A stretch of 32,762 bases of DNA from contig UZAN01041585.1 of NCBI GenBank assembly GCA_900618425.1, positions 1-32,762 on the forward strand, in the 5' to 3' direction. Positions 22,181 through 31,838 of the stretch are shown here, in pieces (position 1 is the stretch's first letter; every line of letters begins with the position of its first letter). Under the pieces are notes generated by a model, which was not told where the DNA came from, searched no databases, and worked only from the letters and a program-made list of their open reading frames with translations. Both the position numbers and the translations under genes were made by a program. The DNA is from Echinostoma caproni. Taxonomy: Eukaryota; Platyhelminthes; Trematoda; Plagiorchiida; Echinostomatidae.

Positions 22181-23639
22181 ACATGAATAGGTGACTACCA
22201 AGGAGCAGAACAAGTCAACACAGGTCACATGTGCGTGGGTGGTTAAATAATCGATAATTGATAAGGGGTGATCCGGTACAGAAAATGTACAGACGGAAAA
22301 TAGGTCAACCAATGGTAAGGGACAATGGAGGTCACAAGAGTACTCGTGTGGTTGTGGAAGTCATATGAGTTAGCGGTGTGCGCGTGTCTGCATGTCCATA
22401 ACCGCGTCAGAGATTGGGAAAAATAAGTGCTTGCTTGGTTATGTAAGAAATCGATAACCAGGACGAAACGAATGTCAACGGGACAAATAAGAAGCGATGT
22501 AGTGGGCAATGAGACAAAAGAACACAAAATGATTCTGAGGAGAAGAATCAACAACTTGTATTTTATGTGCACATGTGTTTCTGATCGTCGGCCGGCTAAT
22601 GGCACTTAATCACAATATTGTTAAGGTTTCCGTCACTTTTGAGCCTTTCCGTATTTACCAAAACTATCTTACTTGAAATCAGATTGTTCTATTATGGGGC
22701 CACTAGGGACGATGAAGTGACCGATAACATTGTGCGGTATTTCGTTCTCAGTTCGTTCGGATCAATCAGCTCACAACGGCCGGGAGACGAGTGCACGTAC
22801 GTATAATACTAAGAAAAATAGGATCTTCTGTAAAAAAAATGATGTGGTTACTTTGCAATCCAACCCTTGTATTATATTTTTTTAATTTCAATATCACAAC
22901 GCACATGAAATACTGTTAGAATACTTTTCATCGAGTTCATCAACCACTGGTTTATTAAGTTATATATTGGCCTGACAATCAAACGAAACCTATCCACCTA
23001 TTAATCACATGTGTTTCAGTTGACCACATGCTAATCTCCCGTCGACTGCATACGGGTCAATGGACCTTCCCGACCAACAGCTGCACCACAGTGTTGTCAC
23101 TTTGGAATCGATTCACCCGAAAACTTCATGTTGTTATTGTTGCGCTCTAGTTTGTATGACCGGGGGAATAACTGAAACAGTACTGACCTCACAAATGGGG
23201 TCATCTGTTGCGGTTAACTCTAATACACACATCCACAGACTGATTCTTCATCGCCTTCCCATATGGTTTATGACCACATTCAACTACAAAATGTCTTTTC
23301 TATTCATACAGTTCACACGACATATAAATATCTGGAAGAGTTTTGGGACCTTGCCCCCGTAAGAACATCGTTCGTTGAGTTATGGATGAAGATAGCGCAT
23401 AACGCATTGCTTTTCTGCTCCAACTTGGCATTTTCGTGAAACGAGAAAGGCAGGAAATGTAGCTGTTGATGCCGCAATGGTCATCTAACAGGCAGTTAGA
23501 TTCAGTTTCCCTTTCAAACGAAGGGAGGAAGAATAAATCACTATCACGTACAGTGTGTCAAAACAAATTGTTGAATAATTCTAATTTAAGTAACAAGTAC
23601 TTGCGAGTCGCTGAATAGACTGAGTGCTATTCATTTGGG
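22181..23639. other. non-coding stretch
   Basis: No gene or known repeat recognised on either strand; open frames up to 120 codons lack motifs. Confidence 0.5.
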
Positions 23640-23850
23640 CTAACTTTCCTTCAGACTCCATTTTTAAGTAAAATCCTCAGTTCATCCAGGCAACCACACA
23701 TTCGGTAAGCACTATGGTTTAGTTTCTCTCGAGAGAGAGCTTATCAATGGTGCATATCCACCGCCACACAATCCAGTCTTTGAACTCCAAACTCCTCACG
23801 TGAACGGTGTATATGTAACCACTATGCTCACCAGCTTACACAGAGGATAG
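23640..23850 (-). mobile_element. SINE family B, copy B2 (decayed)
   Basis: The reverse complement aligns with 31760-31955. It shows a tRNA-like start with GTAAGCTGG and AGCATAGTGGTTACATA, a B-box-like region AGTTTGGAGTTCAAAG, a GGTGGATATGCACC block, a wrecked hammerhead and the 3' CTGAAGGAAAG region. The upstream half seen in B1 and B4 is absent or not recognisable. Confidence 0.65.
23700..23757 (-). ncRNA. wrecked hammerhead, B2
   Basis: The outer GCAC and GTGC arms of stem I survive, but the core reads TTGATAA instead of CTGATGA and the region between is altered by a CTCTCTCGAGAG palindrome. Expected to be inactive. Confidence 0.5.
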
Positions 23851-24208
23851 CCAGAATTTCCAGTTATTTGTGAATCCCAGAGGTGTGTCCAGCTAAGAAA
23901 AAATAGGGGAAGCTGTTTTGATAATGATTGATATGTTGCAGAGAGAATAATAGGCATTCAAATACGATTACATTTTGCGAAAAAACCATTTGGGCCAACC
24001 GATTTGTGTCACTCATCCAAACCCGTACAGAGAAGCCGAGCAAAGGATCACTTTGAGGCACTGAAAATTCGTCCAAATGAAGGGTATTCACAAATTGAAT
24101 TGTCAAGACAAATTGTTGATTGACATGTGCTTCATTTGCAGTCATGAAGCCAAGCATTCAACTTTTGCCTTCCAGTGTACGAATACTTTGGTTATCCTAG
24201 AGATACCA

Positions 24209-24210
<2 letters not shown>

Positions 24211-24243
<33 letters not shown>

Positions 24244-24265
24244 ATATACATATACATATATATAT
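24211..24265. repeat. (TA)n tract with ATACAT interruptions
   Basis: About 15 perfect TA units followed by ACATATACATATACATATATATAT-type sequence. Confidence 0.95.
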
Positions 24266-24680
24266 GAACAGAGAATACAGTAGGTTTACCTCACACAATT
24301 CGTATCCGGATATATTTTGCTGCATCTCATCAGTTGCAAACTACAGCTTACATAATATTCATGATCACAACAAATTGATAAAATTTACTGATAATAAGTT
24401 CACAAATGTCATGGTTTCTATAAAGGCAACGACAAGGTAACGAATCCCTCTTTTTGCTTACATAAAATAGGCTTCCATCTTTAACTCACAAGTGTTTCAG
24501 CAAACTACATTTAACGTGAATTGGTGCTGAATAGGAGAATCACGGAAAACGCAGTCGTAGTTCGGCCGAACCGATGTTGTCTCAAGCAAATGACGAGCTA
24601 TGGAAGAGGCTGTTGCCTGTCTGACCTGTGACCTTTAACCTGTTTCCCATTGTGTCGCGTTATCTTGATGCCAGGGCCTT
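24266..24680. other. non-coding stretch
   Basis: Nothing recognised. It may include further decayed sequence of the neighbouring minus-strand retroelement. Confidence 0.4.
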
Positions 24681-24876
24681 TGGAATTAGCCATGCCAAAT
24701 TTTTTATCACTGGAGCTTTGCTTTTCATCTCACGCACCCACTGGATATACTTTTGTATACTTTTGATATACTTTGTATCAGGTCTATAACGGGGCGAATG
24801 GGTGTCCGGTTTGTGTATTTTTGGTAGACCGTAAAATCTCCCTGGGTCTCTTCATTTTGGGTTCATTGAAAAATTA
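24681..24876 (-). pseudogene. Penelope-like element RT fragment (GLPKIHKP block)
   Basis: On the minus strand, 24842 down to 24807 reads GRFYGLPKIHKP, the conserved block of Penelope-like reverse transcriptases (YGLPKxHKxGxPLRPIVS). The frame then slips by one base and continues as GHPFAPL, a stop, then YKVYQKYTKVYP, which lines up with the family's SPTYxLxKYLxKxLSP region. Catalytic motifs further on are not recognisable. It lies on the opposite strand to the C-terminal fragment at 18.3 kb, so the two come from different insertions. Other retroelements carry similar blocks, so the family call is good but not certain. Confidence 0.6.
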
Positions 24877-25793
24877 TTTGTCATTAGTTTTAATTCATTG
24901 TACGATACGACCGGTATAAACAGGCAGTAAACTTTATGAACACAGTTTTATCAGCAATAATGTAACGCACGTCGCAACTCTTGTGGGTCACTTTTTGACC
25001 TATTTCATGCTGCATAAACTTTTCATTTCCCCATTCTGACTAGCATGTGATTTCGATTTCATAAATTGCACTCCTGTTTGCTATTACATAACCATCTTCA
25101 CTTCTGTGTCTTCCGCAGTCGACTAGATTTTATTGCATAACATTTTGCACGTTCATGTCTTTTATTCTTAATCTGTCCCATCACTCCCACCCCGATTTGT
25201 TCAAATACAAATGTCTCTTTTTGTCACGTGACAGTCAAATCTTTAAGTGAATATATATTTAGGGTATTCTCCTTTTAACATTCAAACAAATTTGATGGAC
25301 ATACACATCCAATTGAGAACACGCGCACTTCATCACTGTCAATTCTGCTCGTATTCAGGTACTCGTGCTGTTCAACTGGATCAAAAGGAGGACAATGCCG
25401 GAAATTAAAATGATATGAAACACTTTTCAGAAAGACTGACCGAGCGGATCAATCGTACTGCCAAGAAATATTCTTGAGTGAAAACTGCTACAAAATAATT
25501 ATTGGCATAGAAAAAGCTACTTCAAGACAAATCAATTCATCAATAGTGTTTCACGAGTGAGATATTGCGACTGATTGCTTTGAAAAACCGACGCAGGTTT
25601 TCATTGAAACAAGATAAGCCGGTTGCACACATCCATTTCTTCATTGCCTGGTTTTGTTTACATGGTTAAGAATGGGACTTGTGCGTTGATATAGCAAATG
25701 AATCTTAACGGGTAGAGTGAAGCACACAATTCGTCGACAAGCATGAATATTTTCAATTGGTGTATGGCAGATTGAGACTGGGATAGGTTCAGT
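24877..25793. other. non-coding stretch
   Basis: No gene recognised. It may contain the eroded N-terminal part of the Penelope-like element on the minus strand, but no motif supports this. Confidence 0.4.
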
Positions 25794-25875
25794 GGCCTCG
25801 GTGGGATTCGAACCCAACATGGAGGCCTGTTACACTTTTGTACAGCACACAGTCTATCACCTGAGCTAAGAGGTC
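25794..25875 (-). repeat. tRNA-like sequence (tRNA pseudogene or SINE head)
   Basis: On the minus strand it starts GACCTCT, then TAGCTCAGGTGATAGA (good A box), a 27-base middle without a clean anticodon arm, then GGGTTCGAATCCC (perfect B box), and ends CGAGGCC. Five of seven acceptor pairs form. The 82-base length would suit a long-variable-arm tRNA, but the degenerate D and anticodon stems argue for a pseudogene or SINE head. Confidence 0.55.
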
Positions 25876-26225
25876 ATACCGATCGCACATATGAATAACC
25901 TCACAGGAACGCGTATCAACGAGTGTAACATCCCGCACAGTTTAAAGAACAAGATTTTCCAACAAATTGCACTTTGAAGAGAATGGGATATATTCAGGCT
26001 GGGATTGAATNGCGTTCCGGTAAATTCGGGGCATTTCTCACCTCACTCAATCAAGTAGATCTTTCCATCTCCAAGTCCACATATGTCTCGCATGTTTTTC
26101 TTCGTCTCTGAGCGAAACAGACCTCGAACTCCGAGGGGCACTGTGCACTCTTTAAATCTATTTCTTTCTTGATGAACTAACTAATGTGTACTTCGTAATA
26201 AGTCAATGCTCTGCTATCTGAACGT
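25876..26225. other. non-coding; expected 3' end of pogo-type element
   Basis: The second terminal inverted repeat of the minus-strand transposon should lie near here, but none was recognised. Contains the ambiguous base 26011. Confidence 0.35.
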
Positions 26226-26543
26226 TTATTGTGCTACTTCTTTGTGGTGACCAGACCAAAACTGGAGGGTGAATTTTAATTGAAAGTCAACAAACTCAGT
26301 GAAAGAGAATATAAGAATGAGTGCATTCGGAATCAGGGCACCCCGCGGGAAATCAACAAACGCGCTGTTTAAATCAATTATACACTCCAATAATCGACCC
26401 GAACTCCGAGCATTAACCAAGGCAAACAGCTTCAATTGATCCAATACCTTCTGCGCCTCTGATTGAGATAGCTTCCGGCGCATTCCTTGCCTCACATTCA
26501 TCTTCTTTGCGATGCTTAGTCCGATTCGAAATGAATTCATCAA
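26226..26543 (-). pseudogene. possible C-terminal remnant of the pogo-type transposase
   Basis: A 105-codon minus-strand frame beginning MMNSFRIGLSIAKKMN, with RRKLSQSEAQKVLDQLKLF in the first third. That amphipathic block resembles helical C-terminal parts of CENP-B-like proteins, but I cannot assign it firmly. Its position directly downstream of the DNA-binding remnant is the main argument. The second half may be non-coding read-through. Confidence 0.3.
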
Positions 26544-26639
26544 ATGACTGAAAAAGAGTCTTGATACAAAAATTTTAAATAACCCACTTCTTCATCATTG
26601 AATTCCAAACATGCGATTTCTTCTTCAACACGACGGTCA

Positions 26640-27289
26640 TCAATAGACACGTAATGAGTAAAGTCCTCGATCGTATTTATCCTCTAGTGGCAGCATCAGC
26701 GGCTGAATCAATGTGGATTTGAACCCAGTTTTCATGAAAGCGTTGATTAGTACATCTACACTGAAAATATCATAGTCAGCATATCCTTCTATCAACGGCG
26801 GCAACCCTGCTCGAAAATCATCACGTGCATCACGTGGTACCGCTAAACTTTCCCCACAGACCCATGAGGTAAGGCACATGAGTTGCTTGTTTCTTACTTT
26901 GTACAATTGAATACCATATCTGTCTGGCCAAGAGCGAAACCAACCTTTGGAAGTCTTGAAGTTATTGTGATGCAATCTTTGTGCTAGCTGAATTGTCTTC
27001 CTACGTACGATGCTCTCCATCAATGGGAACTCTCCGTGCTTTTCCCTCATAGCGGTAAACCAAGCCAAAGTTGTCTCATTCACTACCTTGAATCTTTTGG
27101 TTGGTTTTCAGGTGACATCTTCCTCAGATGCTTCAGCGTTCAAAATTCAGTCGTTCTATGGGATCCAACGTTCTAGACAGTTGTTCGTCAAATTCCATAT
27201 GACTTGGATACGGACCTCTGAGTTGCACCTGGCTGTTTCAGCATTTCCAACACATTCTGCTTCTCTCTGATCGATGGGCGCTTGCACAT
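26640..27289 (-). pseudogene. pogo/Tigger transposase, N-terminal DNA-binding half
   Basis: The likely original start is the ATG at 27289-27287 (MCKRPSIREKQNVLEMLK), followed by SVSKSYGI: a psq-type helix-turn-helix that initiates transposase-DNA contact. Stop codons TGA and TAG interrupt right after it (27190 and about 27175), then a frame change. From 27083 down comes a CENP-B/Tc5-type second helix-turn-helix: LAWFTAMREKHGEFPLME, then FKTSKGWFRSW and DRYGIQ. LIEGYADYDIFSVD marks the entry to the DDE domain, where the usual IxNxDETG motif should follow; here it is garbled and the frame stops at 26640. A fossil, not functional. Confidence 0.75.
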
Positions 27290-27419
27290 CTTGATGTCAA
27301 ATGACACTGTCTCTGATCTGTTGCACCGGTGTGAAATCTTTGAAAGAATTCTGCAATCAGTGAGCAGTGCCATGAACGCGTCACATTAGGTGAAACACCA
27401 TTGGTTGAGTGCGACATTT

Positions 27420-27609
27420 CAGGGTCTTCCCGAAGATCACTCAACGACGAAGTGAGTACGTATCAGGAACTGTGACATATTGGGGCATGCGAAATCACAT
27501 AGTCAGAAACTGCGCTATTAGGAATACGATTGGTTTGGGTTTTCGAAAAAACGGGATGATATTGGAAAATGCGACTTCTCAGGGGTGCGACATAGCAGGA
27601 GATTGACTG
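27420..27609 (-). repeat. terminal and subterminal repeats of the pogo-type element
   Basis: From the tip (27609) inward on the minus strand, TGTCGCAC-like words recur: TATGTCGCACCCCTGAG, AAGTCGCATTTTCC, ATAGCGCAGTTTC, ATATGTCACAGTTCCTGA and AATGTCGCACTCAACC. Such subterminal repeats are a known feature of Tigger-type ends and are candidate transposase binding sites. Confidence 0.55.
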
Positions 27610-27611
27610 TA

Positions 27612-28009
27612 TCTGCTTTTGACCGTCCCACCAAAAAAATAGAATGCGTTGAAAACGGCCGCCACGAAATCTATCAACGGCTGGTCGGCACATGTCAAAT
27701 TTCGATTCTTCTCAAGCGGGGACTTTGAAATTGGCCGTGTCATTTTTTGTTATCGCTGGAGCTTCGGTTTGTCATCACACACAACCTCCGGATATACTTT
27801 TGTGTAAAGTAAGGTGGCCTCAATGATAACGAACAACGCGCTCAGTTTAAGTTCCGTACGGGTATCCATGGAATATATCAACGAACCGTCCTTATGTGAT
27901 TTTTCTCGTTTTGTGAGAAATAAGGGCAAAAGGATCACCAAAACATCACATGGCAAACGGAAAACCATCGCACTGGCTGGGCAGTTGCCATTGAGCACCG
28001 AAACCTGAA
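27612..28009. other. spacer between transposon and LINE
   Basis: Contains the Penelope-related repeat at 27724-27804. Overlapping frames on both strands (27814-28008 +, 27750-27998 -) are not assignable; the plus-strand one could be a remnant of LINE sequence upstream of the endonuclease. Confidence 0.4.
27724..27804 (-). repeat. diverged copy of the 24681-24758 segment
   Basis: About 80 bases match 24681-24758 in the same orientation, sharing TTATC, CTGGAGCTT and GGATATACTTTTGT. On the minus strand both give YTKVYP, so this is another crumb of the same Penelope-like family. Confidence 0.6.
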
Positions 28010-28040
28010 GAAAATTGACTTTCCGATCAGTTTGTCGTCC

Positions 28041-28790
28041 AATGTCTGCTCAATTCTTTCTAAGCTATCGGACATCGGTTTTCTGATTCACTACGGAGAG
28101 TACTCCACAGGTTGTGTGCTACTTTTCGAAGAATCTTGGTTTCAAGTATCTGTCGAGGACGAATAAGTTAAGACCGAAGGCTTTTATTTATTTCGAGTAG
28201 ATAGACCTCCAGTAAGGAAATCTAAAGATGGAGGCGTCATCACCTATGTGCACCTGTCGTGGTGTAATTCCACCAAATGCATATTTACTCACTGCACACA
28301 CAAAACATTTCTTGTATTTCTGTCGAATGTAAACCACGTTGTCTCCTGCGTCAGTCTTCGATCAGCTTTTCAAACCTATACATCACTCCTGACTGTACTC
28401 CTAGTGAGTTGTCTACCTCCCTGGATAAACTCTATCCAGTCATGTTGGAAAAATCTGTCACATTTGTATTTATCGTTGCTGGCGATTTTAACAGATCGGA
28501 TGTGGGATTTTACACATATTCTCCTTTAAAACATTGTTACTTTTTCCACTCGAAACGATGTCTCCTTGGACCACTTTTTCGTTAACGAACCATCTTTTTC
28601 CCGTGCCTTCAAACGTGCACCAGTAGACAATTCCGATCGCGCTCTGATTCAAGTTTTACCTACAGTATATGATAAATGCAAGCAACAAATCCTGATGAAC
28701 AACGATGCACGCAAGATACGTTTACGACTAAATCATCTAACCAATTTGATGGAGTTAAAATTGATGGTGTGCGGTACGGACTTACAATAA
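28041..28790 (+). pseudogene. LINE APE-type endonuclease domain, broken
   Basis: The first motif NVCSILSKLSDIGFL begins at 28041 (the Asn of the endonuclease/exonuclease/phosphatase fold). In the same frame at 28131-28139 is ESW, the catalytic Glu region, then a stop at 28164. FRVDRPPVRKSKDGGVIT follows, and after a frameshift near 28330 AGDFNRSD (GDFN at 28481-28492). A further frame gives FFVNEPSF and PVDNSDRALIQ at about 28569-28649. The final catalytic His of the SDH motif is Arg here (CGC at 28638-28640). In an intact element this domain nicks target DNA. Here stops, frame changes and the lost His exclude activity. Confidence 0.8.
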
Positions 28791-28858
28791 CTCTTCGATC
28801 CTGATATTTCAGTCTTCTGTGAGAACCTTACCGACTACCTCAACTATTGTTATGACGT

Positions 28859-29062
28859 GTGCTGCCCTCAAGAAAGGATTCATCTAGGCCCAATCGATTC
28901 ATCTCCGATAGACTGAAACGGTTACGTAGGCTGAAAGAAAGGACGTATCGCTCGCGAGATAAACTGACGGTCAAATCTGTCAACCTTCAAATCAGGTGCG
29001 AGATAGCAAATCTCAATCAGTTGTATGCTGACATCGTGCAAAGAGACAAATCCTGCCGTTAG
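28859..29062 (+). pseudogene. LINE linker between endonuclease and RT
   Basis: A basic 67-codon frame with FISDRLKRLRRLKERTYRS and SVNLQIRCEIANLNQLY. Such Arg/Lys-rich helical linkers lie between the two enzymatic domains in CR1/Jockey-type ORF2. It ends in a stop shortly before the RT part starts. Confidence 0.6.
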
Positions 29063-29080
29063 CTTTGGAACGGACTGAAG

Positions 29081-30662
29081 TTGCTCTGCGGTCGTTCAAC
29101 TTTGCCTACTACAGTTTCATATTATATTGATGAGCTCAAAAAATCTTTTGCTGCAGTGAAAAACGTTGTGCGACCTTTACCGAGTCCAAACACAACGCCA
29201 CTTGATTTCCATATTCGTGTGTCTGTCAAAACAGAGCAAGTTTTAAAGGAGTTAAATGCTGTCAATGGAAATAAATCCGCTGGTCCTCAGGGGTTATCCC
29301 CAGTGGTCCTTAAAACATGTGCAAACCACCTAGCACAAACCCATTCATCCATCTTTAATGCGTGTCTATCAGAATGAACACTAGTTAACACGGCGTGATG
29401 TCCTCATCACCCCCAGTACCCGAGAAAGAAAAGAGTAGGTTTCGGCCTCTTGCTTCATCTTCAGTATTACTTAAGACTTTTGAGCGTATTATTATTAAAC
29501 ACCCATCCTCCAATCTTGATTCTTGTGATTCCAATCAGTTTGCTTATTGTAAGCCCCACTCTACTTCACATGCGGTTGCTTGTCTTACACATTCTCTTCA
29601 TCCACTGTAGACCAAAAACAGAAAATTGTTCACGTTTGTTTCTTGGACTGCACAAACGCGTTTAGCCCTGTCGACAAAAACATCCCATTGACACTGTTAC
29701 GGTGAAATAATCTCCCGCCACATCTTTTGAATTGGATGAACGACTATTTCACCGACCGACGCCAGTTCACTTGTATCAATGGTATTAGGTCTTTCACTGG
29801 TACGGTGAACCAGGATGTAATTCAGGGGGCAATTTTATCCCCTCCTCTGTTCTCCTTTTGTATCCAAAACTTGTCACTCACTCCAAATGTCTTCACTGTT
29901 AAATATACCGATGACATAGTAGTTGGTGGTGCATCTCACAACAACAACCCTTCAACGAACCCACTTCAATCGGCCAGAAGTTCCATTTCTGAATGGTCCC
30001 ACTGTGTTAACCTTTTTTTAAACCCCAATAAATGCAATCAAGTTTTGTTTGCCATTGACCGTAGGCCATCAACTCTTCCTGGATCATCTCTTCCCAATAT
30101 CTTGATCAATAACTTAAAAGTTGAAAGGTCACAACATCAGCTATCTTGGATGTTTCGTGTCTGCTGAGCTCTAATGGTCCTATCACGTAAAACAAACATT
30201 TTTAAAGTCAGAAAGTTGACCTTGTATATTTCACGCCTCCCGCATGTGAGAGTGCCATTGTATATCATCTTCAAATTTATTTTCTCATGCGTTTTATGCC
30301 ATTGGACCTACTGCTCTCCCGCAATCTTTCACGGTCTACTTTCCAAGAACTTCATAATAATTAGACGCTCTCTGAAAAGCATCTCTAGATATGGAGCTGT
30401 ATCTAATGAGGAGCTGGTTGATTCCATTGTCAGCCAACACCTGAATGCGTGTGACCGTCTGTGTGACTCCATCTTGTCCGATGCGTCACATCCCTTACAC
30501 ACAGCTCTATCTAGCTCCATTTTAACTTCTGTAACCCACAATAAATATAAACCTTTGTATACTCGTACCAGTGCTTTTCATAACTCCGTTGTACCTTACC
30601 TCTCACGTTTGTTGATTTCTGGAGAGCGAATATCAAACGAGGTTGTACACAGTCTGATGTAA
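29081..30662 (+). pseudogene. LINE reverse transcriptase and C-terminal domain, broken
   Basis: Successive frames carry the RT blocks in order. LNAVNGNKSAGPQGLSP and VVLKTCANHLA at 29258-29330 are the N-terminal fingers. RFRPLASSSVLLKTFERI and SNQFAYCKPHSTSHAV cover 29436-29580. FLDCTNAFSPVD (motif A, Asp at 29646-29648) follows in another frame. LNWMNDYFTDRRQFTCING, then QGAILSPPLFSF (motif B), then YTDD (motif C, 29904-29915) lie in the frame 29727-30167; YTDD replaces the usual YADD or FADD. From 30174 comes the C-terminal domain, with YCSPAIFHGLLSKNF, RRSLKSISRYG, SHPLHTALS and TSAFHNSVVPYLSRLL, ending at a stop at 30660-30662. At least four frame breaks are needed to follow it. Confidence 0.85.
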
Positions 30663-30817
30663 ATTTTCGCGTTGACATTTTCCTTATTTTTTTCACGCGT
30701 TCTCGGTGTCCGATTCATAATCATCTAAGTAACTATTTATCATATCTTTAAGCTTATTTTTATTAGCGCGCAATGCCAAAGCAAAGCGATAACTGAAAAT
30801 TCTGTCCACATTGGATG

Positions 30818-30823
30818 AATAAA
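30818..30823 (+). promoter_or_regulatory. polyadenylation signal-like AATAAA in the LINE 3' end
   Basis: AATAAA sits 155 bases after the last stop and just ahead of the terminal tandem repeat. Confidence 0.5.
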
Positions 30824-30831
30824 GTGCACTC

Positions 30832-30846
30832 TTGACTTGACTTGAA
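30832..30846 (+). repeat. (TTGAC)n tail marking the LINE 3' end
   Basis: CTTGACTTGACTTGA: about three TTGAC units. CR1/L2-type LINEs end in short tandem repeats rather than long poly(A), so this supports both the boundary and the family. Confidence 0.7.
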
Positions 30847-31339
30847 GTGTGGTTTTCTAATTGTAAATGTGAATGGGAATCGGCTCACTGATGAATTGAT
30901 ACTCGTTGTTCGTAGTAAATTAATAAACGAATTATTATTTCCATAATATCCAAGGAGCATTTGCTATGATCATTTTCTCCAGAACTCATCGTGTACTTGG
31001 ATACAATCTTAGCCGGTTCGTACATCGTACTGTTTCCAGTGTTGCCATGGCATCACGTAAATGACGGCTTAATGAAAAAGCCTCGCACATTTTCAAGCGG
31101 GGTGAACCAGCCCAAGCAATTGGTGTACACAGAGCAAAAGAAAAATCCGGGTATCCACAATTTTGACCGTAAATATACCAACTGGTGAAATAAATATTTC
31201 CCAAAGTGTATCAAATCATCTGTGGGACTGGCCGAGATGGTCGCTTTATCGTCTTACTTTCTTAAATTGACACAACTCCAACTTCATTTGAAATGGTAAA
31301 CATTTCGGTCCACCTTAGTATTTGTATGTGAAACGGCAC
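30847..31339. other. non-coding stretch
   Basis: No gene. An A-box-like TGGCCGAGATGG at 31229-31240 matches the A box of SINE family A, but no B box follows, so at most it is a SINE crumb. Confidence 0.45.
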
Positions 31340-31540
31340 TTTATTATTGTTTTTTCTTGATAAACACATTTGAGTGATTTCGCTAACTATCTTTCGGACT
31401 TCACCTTTACGCACATTTCTCATTTCGTCCACTCATCCATACACTCGAAAAGCACTAAACTCGAGTTTCGCTCTTATTATAGCTCATCAGTAGTGCATAT
31501 CCACCCTTCCGTCCGAAATTTGAACTCACAAGTAACTGTG
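31340..31540 (-). mobile_element. SINE family B, copy B3 (left arm of inverted pair)
   Basis: The reverse complement aligns with the 3' half of B4: B-box-like GAGTTCAAATTTCGG, GGAAGGGTGG, the hammerhead, then GTGCGTAAAGGTGAAGTCC and a T/A-rich tail at 31340-31375. It is truncated in the tRNA-like head, where it abuts the start of B4 in head-to-head orientation. Confidence 0.8.
31452..31496 (-). ncRNA. hammerhead ribozyme, B3
   Basis: On the minus strand, stem I GCACTA/TAGTGC is perfect over 6 bp. The core CTGATGA and GAAA are intact. Stem III ACTCGAGT is fully self-complementary and the cleavage triplet is GUU. Stem II is the weak point (GCT/AGC plus an A.G mismatch). Confidence 0.8.
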
Positions 31541-31764
31541 AGATAAATGCGAATAATCAATCAAGCCTGATAGGTTTGTGGCAAGTCATCTCGTAACCTG
31601 CATGAAAGTCCTGACTTGGTGGGAGGCTATCGATTGGAGTTAACAGATAGTCATCTGTGTCTCCTTACTTTGCTGTCGGACCAAATGAACTGGCTGACTA
31701 TCACGGAGGCCAACACCTGAACAAACATGAATTGGCAATTTGGTTCAGCCATGGTATGAGTTGG

Positions 31765-31820
31765 TTGGCACAGTGGTCACACACATGCCTTCCATGCGAT
31801 GGATCCGAAGTTCAAAGCCC
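31765..31820 (+). promoter_or_regulatory. internal pol III-type promoter of SINE B4
   Basis: TTGGCACAGTGG fits the A box and AGTTCAAAGCCC approximates the B box, with about 32 bases between, close to tRNA spacing. Confidence 0.55.
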
Positions 31821-31838
31821 GGAAGGGACAATGAACAT

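Larger units (their letters stand above)
26226..27611 (-). mobile_element. pogo/Tigger-type DNA transposon, broken
   Basis: A minus-strand element. Its 5' end at 27609 begins CAGTCAATCTCCTGC and is preceded by TA, the typical pogo/Tigger insertion site. Inside are a psq-type and a CENP-B-type DNA-binding domain in the usual order. The 3' terminal repeat is not found, and the DDE catalytic domain is not clearly preserved. The left boundary is therefore only the last possible coding remnant. Confidence 0.7.
28010..30846 (+). mobile_element. non-LTR retrotransposon, CR1/L2/Jockey-type, 5'-truncated
   Basis: The order is APE-type endonuclease, linker, reverse transcriptase, C-terminal domain, short 3' UTR with AATAAA (30818-30823), then a TTGAC-type tandem tail ending at 30846. 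This is the plan of the ORF2 half of CR1/L2/Jockey-like LINEs. Many stops and frameshifts mark it as dead. The 5' limit is uncertain because the sequence before the first endonuclease motif is not recognisable. Confidence 0.85.

Noticed and set aside
21946..22605. Overlapping open frames on both strands around the GT repeat
   Set aside because: Low-complexity His/Thr/Cys-rich translations come from GT/CA sequence; no domain recognised.
24325..24340. CTGATGAG on the minus strand near a Penelope fragment
   Set aside because: Penelope-like elements can carry hammerheads, but no GAAA, stem II or stem III follows here.
25225..25240. GACAGTCAAATCT as the missing pogo 3' terminal repeat
   Set aside because: Only the first few bases resemble CAGTCAATCTCC, with a one-base gap and no GTCGCA-like subterminal words.
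30886..30900. CTGATGA after the LINE
   Set aside because: No second core motif or helices nearby.
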